From Anaerolineae bacterium (GTDB lineage: Bacteria > Chloroflexota > Anaerolineae > Promineifilales > Promineifilaceae): a DNA stretch of 64,000 nucleotides. The first letter of the stretch is position 1. Each line of letters opens with the position of its first letter. A program made the translations under genes and the position numbers. Below the pieces are notes generated by a model. The model worked only from the letters and a program-made list of their open reading frames with translations. It was not told the origin of the DNA and made no database searches. Of this stretch, positions 52,254 through 60,330 are shown piece after piece. The DNA lies in contig JAMLHW010000003.1 in NCBI GenBank assembly GCA_023954475.1, forward strand, positions 491,773-555,772, in the 5' to 3' direction.

Positions 52254-52826
52254 TCAGCAGGAACCGGCTACGCAAGCAATTGCTACCCTCAGGTTGTTTG
52301 CCGCATCATACAGTCTGCTTTTCAATGAGGCACACGCATCCTTACTCGAAACACCAGTATAGCCATCGCCGAGGAAAATATCATCAGTCAGGACCTGGAG
52401 AGGTGAACTGCCAGGTGCCGGTAATTTGGAAACAGTTGCCCGACAATCGTTGTAGTTCTTAAGCGCTGCGTCATAGTCTCTCATTGCAATTCGCAGAGTC
52501 ATTTCGCATATGATGCATGTGTCACTCTTTTCAGATGAAGGGGTGTGCGTGTTTGCCTCAATTAACAATGCTGCAAGCAACAAGTCATAGCTTCTGGCTG
52601 CCAGTTGACCATCTGAAGTAGCCGAATTAGCTTCGTTACGCACCGCAATGAATTCGTCCCCAATGCTTAACAATGGTTTTGATGGCATCTGACGAAAATC
52701 CGATTGCCTGTTCAGAACCGCCTTATAAAGTTCTGATGCATTCTTAATTCCGGTTGGCTTCTCTTTACCTAGCAAATCGGAAACAATGTTGGCAATGTGC
52801 AACTGCTGTTTGGCATCTCTATACAT
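52254..52826 (-). CDS. Hypothetical protein
   Basis: A 190-residue soluble, mostly helical protein with no recognised family. It has six cysteines, including CIICEMTLRIAMRDYD and a final CVAGSC. The coding sequence has no TCGGCCGA and looks more AT-rich than its neighbours, so it may be a later arrival. A terminator follows on its strand. It is not obviously linked to either neighbour. Confidence 0.6.
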   Translation of the reverse strand: MYRDAKQQLHIANIVSDLLGKEKPTGIKNASELYKAVLNRQSDFRQMPSKPLLSIGDEFIAVRNEANSATSDGQLAARSYDLLLAALLIEANTHTPSSEKSDTCIICEMTLRIAMRDYDAALKNYNDCRATVSKLPAPGSSPLQVLTDDIFLGDGYTGVSSKDACASLKSRLYDAANNLRVAIACVAGSC

Positions 52827-52975
52827 CTTAGCTCCTATAGATTATGTGACTTGTCGCTTATGATTCTAACTTGATTGTAAAATTGGAAGGCACTTTTTTC
52901 CAATACTCGCATTTGCGATTCGATATACTCATCTTCTGAATGTCGCCGTACCGGGCATTATCAGGTGCACTTCTA

Positions 52976-53004
52976 AAACAAAAAGCGGCTTATTTAGGCC
53001 GCTT
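52976..53004 (-). terminator. Terminator of the sufR operon
   Basis: Stem AAGCGGC / GCCGCTT with a 7-8 nt loop, followed on the minus strand by TTTTTGTTTT. It lies just after the sufT-like gene. Confidence 0.85.
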
Positions 53005-53032
53005 CAATAACCAGTAACGAATGGCTTAAGAC

Positions 53033-53335
53033 CTAAAACAGGCCCCAATCACCGCCTGCGCCTTCTTCCATCATCGATGGATCCCACATTTCTGTGCCCA
53101 TCTCGACCACGCCAGGTTGGCCGGTTACGCTTTGCAATACTGATTTGACTTGCGCAATGATTTGAGGACCGTAAGGACAAAACGGCGTCGTCAAGATCAT
53201 TGTCAGATGAACTTTGCCTTCATCTCCTATTTCAACATTGCGTACCAGTCCCAGTTCAATGATGTTCAACCCAATTTCCGGGTCGATAACGCTGCGTAAG
53301 CTTTCCAGGACTTCTTCTTCTTTACTGATAATCAT
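53033..53335 (-). CDS. MIP18/DUF59-family Fe-S assembly protein (SufT-like)
   Basis: A 100-residue protein with the DUF59 signature: VLESLRSVIDPEIGLNIIELGLV and the later MILTTPFCPYGPQII with its conserved cysteine. Family members (SufT, PaaD, MIP18) help mature Fe-S proteins. Its ATG overlaps the stop of the sufR-like gene (ATGA at 53332-53335), so the two are coupled. The adjacent SUF operon supports the role. Confidence 0.9.
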   Translation of the reverse strand: MIISKEEEVLESLRSVIDPEIGLNIIELGLVRNVEIGDEGKVHLTMILTTPFCPYGPQIIAQVKSVLQSVTGQPGVVEMGTEMWDPSMMEEGAGGDWGLF

Positions 53336-53997
53336 CGTGTTTCAACCTCTGCGAGGGGGATTAGTTGTTCCTGTGCTTCCAGTGGTGCAACGAGTGTAAA
53401 ACGGCAGCGATTGTCGCCTTCGATCATGCAACTGTGCTGCTCGATTTTTACCTGCATCACGGATTCGATCAGTACGGTATCCAGCGTACAGACTTCCTGG
53501 TGTGTTTGCCCAATTGAGAGCAGGGGACAACTATATTCGATAATGTCGTACTTGTCCCCGTTCTTTTCCCATCTTGCCAGGAAACCTTCGTCTTCGAGCA
53601 GGTCAACGAGATAATCAAGACGCGCTTCCATGGGCAAATGTTCAAATTCACCAGTATGATCGTCAAGTATGCCCTGTACGACACCTTGAAACAGATCGGT
53701 GACGACTTCGCCCGAAAAGCGTTCCTTCATCTCGTCCAGCAGGCGCGAGCTTAGTGCCAGATAGGTTTTAGGAAACAGTTCGTTCCCTTTTTCGCTAACA
53801 CTATAGACATAGTACGGACGCCCGACCTTGCGCCTTACGCTATCTGATTCGATCAAACCATCGGCCATCAACCCGTTGAGATGGTGGCGCACCGTTACCG
53901 GTGACACATCGGCTGCTGCAGCCAAATCGTCTACGGTGGCGCGATGCATATCCTTAATTGTGTGTAAAACGGTTTCTCTGGTCGTGCGTTTGCTCAT
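53332..53997 (-). CDS. sufR: SufR-like Fe-S-sensing transcriptional regulator
   Basis: A 221-residue regulator. The N-terminal winged helix has LAAAADVSPVTVRHHLNGLM and the wing RRKVGRPYYVYSVSEKG. The C-terminal half has cysteines at YSCPLLS, HQEVCTLD, HSCMIEGDNRC, a pattern fit to bind an Fe-S cluster as in cyanobacterial SufR. Family knowledge: the holo form represses the suf operon and its own gene. It is divergent from sufC. The start may be ATG 53997 or ATG 54009; neither has a strong ribosome binding site. Confidence 0.85.
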   Translation of the reverse strand: MSKRTTRETVLHTIKDMHRATVDDLAAAADVSPVTVRHHLNGLMADGLIESDSVRRKVGRPYYVYSVSEKGNELFPKTYLALSSRLLDEMKERFSGEVVTDLFQGVVQGILDDHTGEFEHLPMEARLDYLVDLLEDEGFLARWEKNGDKYDIIEYSCPLLSIGQTHQEVCTLDTVLIESVMQVKIEQHSCMIEGDNRCRFTLVAPLEAQEQLIPLAEVETR

Positions 53998-54031
53998 GCT
54001 TGGTATCATGCTTTGATCTTTTGATCTTAAT

Positions 54032-54109
54032 TTTATCAAATAATTCGATAAAAGTGTACCAGTTATGCATCAACACGTCAATTGTTATTATTTGTATGAT
54101 TAATATCAT
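54032..54109. promoter_or_regulatory. Candidate SufR operators in the sufR-sufC gap
   Basis: Two inverted repeats lie in the AT-rich gap: TTTTATC-AAATAATTC-GATAAAA, next to the sufR start, and TATGAT-TAAT-ATCATA at 54095-54110, just upstream of the suf promoter. Their places fit autoregulation and suf repression, but the link to SufR is inferred. Confidence 0.5.
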
Positions 54110-54114
54110 AAAAA

Positions 54115-54143
54115 TTGACCGCGTAAAATGCACATGCTATACT
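54115..54143 (+). promoter_or_regulatory. Sigma-70 promoter of the suf operon
   Basis: TTGACC (54115-54120), exactly 17 bp, TATACT (54138-54143). The 5' leader to sufC is about 130 nt and includes a TCGGCCGA at 54228. Confidence 0.8.
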
Positions 54144-54278
54144 TGACCCAGGTAAGAGTCTTGTAGGACTGGCTGCATAGCACTCGTATGTGACGCAGCG
54201 CTACAGTATGCTTGCTTGTGGCTGATTTTCGGCCGAAAAACGACTATTTATCCATCTGTTCTAGGAGACGACATTCAG

Positions 54279-55058
54279 ATGACAGCTCTTGAAATCCGAA
54301 ACTTGCACGTCAGCGTTGCTGATCAATCCATACTGAAAGGCATTGATTTGACCGTTAAGCAAGGTGAAATTCACGCAATCATGGGGCCAAACGGCTCCGG
54401 TAAAAGCACACTGGCCTATGCACTGGCCGGCCACCCATTTTATGAGCCGACCGCCGGGCAAGTCATTTTCAACGGCGAAGATTTGCTCGAGATGGACGCT
54501 GATGAGCGTTCCCGCGCTGGTCTGTTTCTAGCCTTCCAATACCCGGTCGCTGTCCCCGGCGTCACTGTCGCCAACTTCCTGCGCCAAGCCATCAACGCCC
54601 GTCGCCGTGCCGAAGACCCGGACGACAAAGGCATTTCGATTCCAGCGTTTCGTCGCTTGCTCAAAACCAAGATGGACATGCTCGGCATCGATCACAAATT
54701 TGCCGGGCGTTACCTGAACGAAGGATTTTCCGGTGGTGAAAAGAAACGCGCGGAAATCCTGCAGATGGCAGTTCTTGAACCGTCAATTGCCATTATGGAC
54801 GAGACAGATTCGGGCCTAGACATCGATGCCTTGCGCGTCGTTGCTGAAGGTGCGGTTCGGCTGCGCAATGAAAGCGATATGGGCGTGATTGTCATCACCC
54901 ATTACCAGCGCCTGTTGAATTATATTGTACCTGACTACGTCCACATTCTCATGAATGGTCGCTTTGTCGAACACGGTGGGCCGGACTTGGCTTTGAAGCT
55001 GGAAGAACTTGGCTACGACTGGCTGCGTGAACTGTATGGCACTCCTGAGGAGGCATAG
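54279..55058 (+). CDS. sufC: SUF system ATPase SufC
   Basis: A 259-residue ABC ATPase that drives the SufBCD scaffold. Walker A is MGPNGSGKSTLAYALAG, the Q-loop AFQYPVAVPGV, the signature FSGGEKKRAEILQ, Walker B ILQMAVLEPSIAIMDETDSG with the D-loop GLDIDALR, and the switch His in VIVITHYQRLL. All fit SufC. It is the first gene of the sufCBD run, abutting sufB with no gap. ATG 54279 begins at the conserved N-terminus. Confidence 0.97.
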   Translation: MTALEIRNLHVSVADQSILKGIDLTVKQGEIHAIMGPNGSGKSTLAYALAGHPFYEPTAGQVIFNGEDLLEMDADERSRAGLFLAFQYPVAVPGVTVANFLRQAINARRRAEDPDDKGISIPAFRRLLKTKMDMLGIDHKFAGRYLNEGFSGGEKKRAEILQMAVLEPSIAIMDETDSGLDIDALRVVAEGAVRLRNESDMGVIVITHYQRLLNYIVPDYVHILMNGRFVEHGGPDLALKLEELGYDWLRELYGTPEEA

Positions 55059-56495
55059 ATGACAGATCTGATTCCACGCGAACTAACCGAAGAAGAAGTA
55101 GTCGCAACCGTTAACAGCAATTATGCTCTGAAATACGGCTTTGCCGATGTTGAAGATTATGTCTTCAAAGCTGAACGCGGCTTGGATGAACTCAAAATTC
55201 GTCAGATGTCGGCAATGAAGGGTGAGCCGGAATGGATGCTTGATATTCGTCTGAAGGCGTATCAGCATTTTCTGAATCGGCCGATGCCGGAATGGGGTGC
55301 AAATCTCGGCGAAATCGATTTTGAAAGCATTTACTACTACATCAAGCCGTCCGAACGCCAGGAAGATACCTGGGAAGATGTGCCGGGCTACATCAAAGAC
55401 ACATTCGACAAGCTGGGCATTCCCGAAGCAGAGCAAAAATTCCTTTCCGGAGTCGCCGCTCAGTACGAATCGGAAGTCATCTATCACAACATCAAGAAAG
55501 ACCTTGAAGCCAAAGGCGTCGTCTTTCTCGGCATGGACGATGGTCTGGCTAAATATCCCGAACTCGTTCGCGAATATTTCGCCACGATTATTCCCTACAA
55601 CGACAACAAATTTGCAGCGCTAAACACGGCCGTCTGGTCTGGTGGTAGCTTCATTTACGTCCCGCCGGGCGTACATGTCGAAATGCCGCTGCAGGCATAC
55701 TTCCGCATCAACGCCAAAAACGCCGGTCAGTTTGAGCGTACGCTGATCATCGTTGATGAAGGCGCATACGTCCACTACGTCGAAGGGTGTACAGCGCCAA
55801 TCTATTCATCCGACTCGCTACATTCGGCCGTTGTTGAAATTATCGTCAAAAAAGGTGGCCGCTGTCGCTACACCACCGTACAAAACTGGTCGAACAACGT
55901 CTACAATCTGGTAACCAAACGCGCCGTTGCCGAAACCAACGCCACGATGGAATGGATTGACGGCAATCTCGGTTCCAAGATCACGATGAAATACCCTGCC
56001 GTCTATCTAACCGGCGAGGGCGCTCACGGTGAGATTCTGTCGATTGCGTTCGCCGGTAAAGGTCAGCATCAGGACGCCGGCGGCAAGGTCGTCCACCAGG
56101 CACCAAACACCACAAGCCGTATCATTTCCAAGTCGATTTGCAAAGACGGCGGCCGCTCGTCTTATCGCGGTCTGCTCAAAGTCGAGCCACAGGCATTTAA
56201 CAGCAAGTCGAACGTCGTGTGTGACGCATTGTTGCTGGACGAACACAGCCGCTCTGACACGTATCCGTACATCGAGATCGACAACGATGACGTGACCATC
56301 GGTCACGAAGCATCGGTCAGCAAAGTCGGTGAAGAGCAGCTTTTCTACTTGATGAGCCGCGGTATCAACGAAGAAATGGCTAATACGCTGATTGTCAACG
56401 GCTTTATCGAACCGCTTGTCAAAGAACTGCCGATGGAATATGCCATCGAAATGAATCGCCTGATCCAACTCCAGATGGAAGGATCGATTGGATAA
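55059..56495 (+). CDS. sufB: Fe-S assembly scaffold SufB
   Basis: A 478-residue scaffold on which Fe-S clusters are built with SufC and SufD. Family phrases include [50 protein letters not shown] with the conserved cysteine, and [16 protein letters not shown]. The start codon directly follows the sufC stop and has GAGGAGG upstream. The length is normal. Confidence 0.97.
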   Translation: MTDLIPRELTEEEVVATVNSNYALKYGFADVEDYVFKAERGLDELKIRQMSAMKGEPEWMLDIRLKAYQHFLNRPMPEWGANLGEIDFESIYYYIKPSERQEDTWEDVPGYIKDTFDKLGIPEAEQKFLSGVAAQYESEVIYHNIKKDLEAKGVVFLGMDDGLAKYPELVREYFATIIPYNDNKFAALNTAVWSGGSFIYVPPGVHVEMPLQAYFRINAKNAGQFERTLIIVDEGAYVHYVEGCTAPIYSSDSLHSAVVEIIVKKGGRCRYTTVQNWSNNVYNLVTKRAVAETNATMEWIDGNLGSKITMKYPAVYLTGEGAHGEILSIAFAGKGQHQDAGGKVVHQAPNTTSRIISKSICKDGGRSSYRGLLKVEPQAFNSKSNVVCDALLLDEHSRSDTYPYIEIDNDDVTIGHEASVSKVGEEQLFYLMSRGINEEMANTLIVNGFIEPLVKELPMEYAIEMNRLIQLQMEGSIG

Positions 56496-56515
56496 CAGAG
56501 GTTTGATAGGTTGAA

Positions 56516-56552
56516 GGTTGGATGGTTATGGAATTTTGCTAACCATCCAACC
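56516..56552 (+). other. 13-bp hairpin in the sufB-sufD gap
   Basis: A perfect stem GGTTGGATGGTTA / TAACCATCCAACC with an 11-nt loop, followed by a C/A-rich run of CCAACCAACTTTCCAACC. There is no T-tract, so it is more likely an mRNA-stability or processing element than a terminator. Confidence 0.8.
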
Positions 56553-56580
56553 AACCAACTTTCCAACCAACAAACTAACA

Positions 56581-57879
56581 ATGTCACAATTTACACGAGA
56601 AGCAGTAATTAGTTTGTCGGCTCACTTGAACGAGCCGCAATGGATGTTAGATCGACGGCTGGCAGCATGGGATGTTTACGCGTCGCTGCCTATGCCGACA
56701 ACAAGCGACGAGCCGTGGCGGCGCACCAATTTGCGTCGCTTTAAGCCGGATAATATTGGCCCTTCACTGAACGGTACGGCTGATGCAGCCGTTGCATCGG
56801 TGCCGGACTATCTGGCGGCGCAGTTGACCGAAGATAAGACCGGCGGCTTGCTGGTACAGGTTGATGGCATCACGCAGTCGTATGAACTGAGCGAAGAACT
56901 GCAGTCGCAGGGCATTATCTTTTGTGATATGCATGTGGCCGTGCGTGATCACGCTGAACTGGTTCAGAAGTGGTTCATGACCGAAGGTGTGCCGGCGACG
57001 GATGGCAAATTTGCGGCGTTGCACGGTGCTTTCTGGCGTGGTGGCACGTTCCTCTATGTGCCCAAAGGTGTGAAGGCGGCTGCGCCTATGCACAGTGCGT
57101 TGTGGTCAGCCAATGGCAAGACGTTTACGCATACGCTGGTCGTTCTGGAAGAAGGAGCTGAAGCGACGTTTATTGATGAATACGGTTCGGCCGAATCTGG
57201 TTCAGACGCCTTACATGTTGGTGCAATCGAATTACTTGTCCGCGACAACGCCAGCCTGATGTATGCTAGCCTTCAGGACTTCGGCACCAATATGTGGCAG
57301 TTCAATCATGAACGGGGCCGTGTTGGTCGTGACGCCAGGCTTGACTGGGTCACCAGTGCCATGGGCACACGGTTGCTCAAAGCATTCCAAACCGTTGAAC
57401 TCGATGGTCAGGGTTCGTGGGCACGTATGTCGGGCCTGTTCTTTGCCGATGGTCGCCAACATTTTGACCTCGATACCCAGCAAAACCACAACGCGCCTGA
57501 CACCGTCAGCGACTTGCTCTACAAAGGTGCCTTGCGCGACAAATCGCGTTCCGTCTGGCAGGGCATGATCAAAGCCTTGCCCGGCTCACAGCGCATCGAT
57601 GGTTTCCAGGCCAATCGCAACTTGCTGCTCGATAAAGATGCACGCGCCGACTCCATTCCCGGTCTCGAAATCGAGGCGGATGATGTAGCCTGTACACACG
57701 CCTCCACGGTCGGCAAAATCGACGAAGAGGAAGTGTTCTACCTGATGAGCCGTGGCATTCCACGCGAAACCGCCGTACAGATGGTTGTCGAGGGATTCTT
57801 TGACCCATTGATGCAGCGCATTCCGTTTGCAGGCGTACGGGCACATATTGCCGAGCGGATTATTGAGAAAGTTGGGTAA
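56581..57879 (+). CDS. sufD: Fe-S assembly protein SufD
   Basis: A 432-residue SufB paralog that pairs with SufB on SufC. It starts like SufB (HLNEPQWMLDRRLAAWDVYASLPMP split over two phrases), and contains GGTFLYVPKGVKAAAPMHS, LVVLEEGAEATFIDEYGS, and [20 protein letters not shown] near the end. ATG 56581 lacks a Shine-Dalgarno sequence; the upstream C/A-rich stretch follows a hairpin. In-frame codons upstream are not conserved. Confidence 0.95.
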   Translation: MSQFTREAVISLSAHLNEPQWMLDRRLAAWDVYASLPMPTTSDEPWRRTNLRRFKPDNIGPSLNGTADAAVASVPDYLAAQLTEDKTGGLLVQVDGITQSYELSEELQSQGIIFCDMHVAVRDHAELVQKWFMTEGVPATDGKFAALHGAFWRGGTFLYVPKGVKAAAPMHSALWSANGKTFTHTLVVLEEGAEATFIDEYGSAESGSDALHVGAIELLVRDNASLMYASLQDFGTNMWQFNHERGRVGRDARLDWVTSAMGTRLLKAFQTVELDGQGSWARMSGLFFADGRQHFDLDTQQNHNAPDTVSDLLYKGALRDKSRSVWQGMIKALPGSQRIDGFQANRNLLLDKDARADSIPGLEIEADDVACTHASTVGKIDEEEVFYLMSRGIPRETAVQMVVEGFFDPLMQRIPFAGVRAHIAERIIEKVG

Positions 57880-57968
57880 AGCCCGAAAAATGTGATTTTG
57901 AGCGGCAGCACACCGGCGAAACTGGCATGTGCTGCCGTTTTTCATTTAGTCGGATTCATCCGACGCTA

Positions 57969-58032
57969 TTCTAAAGCCCGGGCATTCATGTCCGGGCGAA
58001 GCCCACCCGGAGATGAATCACCGGGCTAAAGA
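57969..58032. repeat. Intergenic GCCCGGG hairpin
   Basis: An imperfect hairpin with paired GCCCGGG...ATTCAT and ATGAAT...CCGGGC blocks, then ACCCCATAAATGGGGT, a second small stem at 58038-58053. It lies between sufD and the rhodanese gene and resembles GC-rich intergenic repeats found in many environmental genomes. Confidence 0.6.
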
Positions 58033-58076
58033 GTGACACCCCATAAATGGGGTTTTGTGAAAAACTGGAGACACCC

Positions 58077-58943
58077 ATGTCAGCAAACTACGCAAATCCC
58101 GAAGTATTAGTCAGCACCGATTGGGTCGCCGCCAATTTAGGCGATACCGACAACATTCGTTTGGTCGAATCAAACGAAGATGTGCTTCTCTACAGCACAG
58201 GCCACATTGCTAACGCCGTCCACATCGATTGGGTCGCAGATTTGAATGATGCCGTGCGGCGCGATTATCTCGACGAAAAATCATTTGCCGCGCTCATGTC
58301 AAAACACGGCATCAGCAACGATACAACCGTTGTTTTCTACGGCGACAAGAGCAATTGGTGGGCGACCTACGCATTTTGGGTCTTCAAGCTCTTCGGCCAT
58401 GCTGACTGCCGCATTATGAATGGTGGTCGCGCCAAGTGGATTGCTGAAGGGCGCGAAACGACCAAGGTGAAGCCATCGTTTGCTGCCACTACCTATGCCC
58501 CGCAACAACGCGCTGATTACAAAATCCGGGCATTTCGCGATCAGGTGCTGGATCATGTTCGTCACAATCAGCCGTTGGTCGATGTACGCAGCCCGCAGGA
58601 ATTCAGCGGCGAACTGCTGCACATGCCGGGTTCGCCACAGGAAGGGGCGCTGCGCGGTGGTCACATTCGGGGCGCGGCCAATGTGCCGTGGAGCCGGGCG
58701 GTTAATGAGGATGCGACGTTTAAGTCTGTCGCTGACTTGAAGGCGATTTATGAGGGTGAGAAGGGATTATCGGCCGATAATAACATCATCGCCTATTGCC
58801 GCATCGGTGAGCGCAGTTCACACACGTGGTTTGTGCTGACATACTTGCTCGGTTACCCCACCGTGCGCAACTACGACGGCTCCTGGACCGAATGGGGCAA
58901 TCTCGTCGGTGTACCTATCGAGAATCCATCACGTTCCAATTAA
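58077..58943 (+). CDS. Two-domain rhodanese (thiosulfate/3-mercaptopyruvate sulfurtransferase)
   Basis: A 288-residue protein with two rhodanese domains. The N-terminal one ([22 protein letters not shown]) is catalytically silent. The C-terminal one has [12 protein letters not shown] and the active loop [13 protein letters not shown], where Cys forms the persulfide. Sitting between sufD and sufS, it may feed sulfur to cluster assembly. GGAG stands 7 nt before ATG 58077. Confidence 0.92.
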   Translation: MSANYANPEVLVSTDWVAANLGDTDNIRLVESNEDVLLYSTGHIANAVHIDWVADLNDAVRRDYLDEKSFAALMSKHGISNDTTVVFYGDKSNWWATYAFWVFKLFGHADCRIMNGGRAKWIAEGRETTKVKPSFAATTYAPQQRADYKIRAFRDQVLDHVRHNQPLVDVRSPQEFSGELLHMPGSPQEGALRGGHIRGAANVPWSRAVNEDATFKSVADLKAIYEGEKGLSADNNIIAYCRIGERSSHTWFVLTYLLGYPTVRNYDGSWTEWGNLVGVPIENPSRSN

Positions 58944-58978
58944 CCGTCAGTCGGATTGACAATCGGATCAATGATAAT

Positions 58979-59012
58979 AAAGTGGGCGGCCCTAAAAGTC
59001 GCCCACTTTTTA
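58979..59012 (+). terminator. Rho-independent terminator after the rhodanese gene
   Basis: Stem AAGTGGGCG / CGCCCACTT with loop GCCCTAAAAGT, then TTTT. It implies that sufS needs its own promoter. Confidence 0.88.
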
Positions 59013-59038
59013 CTTTCTACTGACTGCTACGCTACAAT
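59010..59038 (+). promoter_or_regulatory. Possible sufS promoter giving a leaderless mRNA
   Basis: TACAAT at 59033-59038 with a weak TTACTT 17 bp upstream. The sufS ATG begins only 7 nt after the -10 box and lacks a Shine-Dalgarno sequence. Confidence 0.5.
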
Positions 59039-59044
59039 AGACCT

Positions 59045-60274
59045 ATGCTAAACGTTCAAGAAGTCCGTACAGACTTTCCTATTCTCAGCATAGAAGCGCA
59101 TCCCGGCGTGCCGCTAATCTATCTCGACAGCGCTGCCACATCACAGAAGCCGTCTGTCGTCGTAGATGCAATGAATGCATTCTATCGCAGCTACAACAGC
59201 AACGTCCATCGCGGCATTCATCGCCTCAGCGAAGACGCGACAACCGGTTACGAAACGGCGCGACGCAAAGTGCAGGCGTTTATCAATGCAGAATCGGCCG
59301 AATCCATCGTCTATACGCGCAACACAACCGAAGCGATCAATCTCGTCGCCTACAGTTGGGCACGCACACAGTTGCAGCCCGGCGACGAACTCCTGATCAC
59401 CGCCATGGAGCACCACGCCAACATCGTGCCGTGGCAATTGATCAGCGACATGACAGGCGCCACCCTGCGTCATGTCCCGTTCCGCTCAGACGGCACGCTC
59501 GACATGGCAAAGTTGCCAGAATTGTTGAGCGATAAGACCAAACTGTTCGCCTTCACTGCCGTTTCCAATGTGTTTGGCACGATCAATCCGGTACGTGAAC
59601 TGGTCGACGCAGCACACGCAGTCGGAGCGCTGGCCTTGGTCGATGCAGCGCAGGCTGTGCCACATATGCCGGTGGATGTGCAGGCATGGGATTGTGACTT
59701 CATGGCGTTTTCAGCGCACAAAATGTGTGGGCCGACCGGCATCGGTATCCTCTACGGCAAGGGCGAATTGCTCGAATCGATGCCACCGTTTATGGGCGGC
59801 GGGGACATGATTCGACGCGTCGGGCTGGACAAATCGACCTGGGCAGACCTACCGCATAAGTTTGAAGCCGGCACACCGGCGATTGCAGAAGCCATCGGCC
59901 TGGGTGCAGCCGTTGACTATCTGACCGGCCTGGGCATGGAAAATGTGCACGCTCACGAGCAGTTCATCGTCAATTATGCCGTTGAAGCACTCAGCGACGT
60001 GCCGGGATTGACGATTTTGGGGCCGGGAGCAAGTCAACGTGCCGGTGTGGCAGCGTTTACGCTGAATGGTGCGCACCCGCATGACATCGCCCAATTACTC
60101 GATGAAGATGGCATCGCCGTGCGTGCCGGACATCACTGCGCGATGCCACTGCATCAGATTTGTGGTATCAATGCCACAGCACGAGCCAGTTTCTACGTGC
60201 ACACGACCACCGAAGAAGTCGATAAACTCGTTGCCGGTCTGCATCGTGTCCGACGCGTCTTTCGGCTAGAATAG
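59045..60274 (+). CDS. sufS: Cysteine desulfurase SufS
   Basis: A 409-residue PLP enzyme that takes sulfur from cysteine for Fe-S assembly. Signs are YLDSAATSQKP, EHHANIVPWQ, the PLP-lysine motif FSAHKMCGPTGIG and the persulfide-cysteine loop VRAGHHCAMPLH. The short form of that loop is that of group II desulfurases, which act with SufU or SufE; a sufU gene is indeed present downstream. ATG 59045 may be leaderless. Confidence 0.96.
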   Translation: MLNVQEVRTDFPILSIEAHPGVPLIYLDSAATSQKPSVVVDAMNAFYRSYNSNVHRGIHRLSEDATTGYETARRKVQAFINAESAESIVYTRNTTEAINLVAYSWARTQLQPGDELLITAMEHHANIVPWQLISDMTGATLRHVPFRSDGTLDMAKLPELLSDKTKLFAFTAVSNVFGTINPVRELVDAAHAVGALALVDAAQAVPHMPVDVQAWDCDFMAFSAHKMCGPTGIGILYGKGELLESMPPFMGGGDMIRRVGLDKSTWADLPHKFEAGTPAIAEAIGLGAAVDYLTGLGMENVHAHEQFIVNYAVEALSDVPGLTILGPGASQRAGVAAFTLNGAHPHDIAQLLDEDGIAVRAGHHCAMPLHQICGINATARASFYVHTTTEEVDKLVAGLHRVRRVFRLE

Positions 60275-60283
60275 CCGACATGT

Positions 60284-60316
60284 GAGAAACCGGGCTGCTG
60301 TAAAAGTCGGTTTCTG
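60284..60316. repeat. Hairpin repeat, family B copy
   Basis: GAGAAACCGGGCTGCTGTAA then AAGTCGGTTTCTGTA, an imperfect member of the stem-loop family, exactly between sufS and the permease gene. Confidence 0.7.
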
Positions 60317-60330
60317 TACCGGCAGACATC

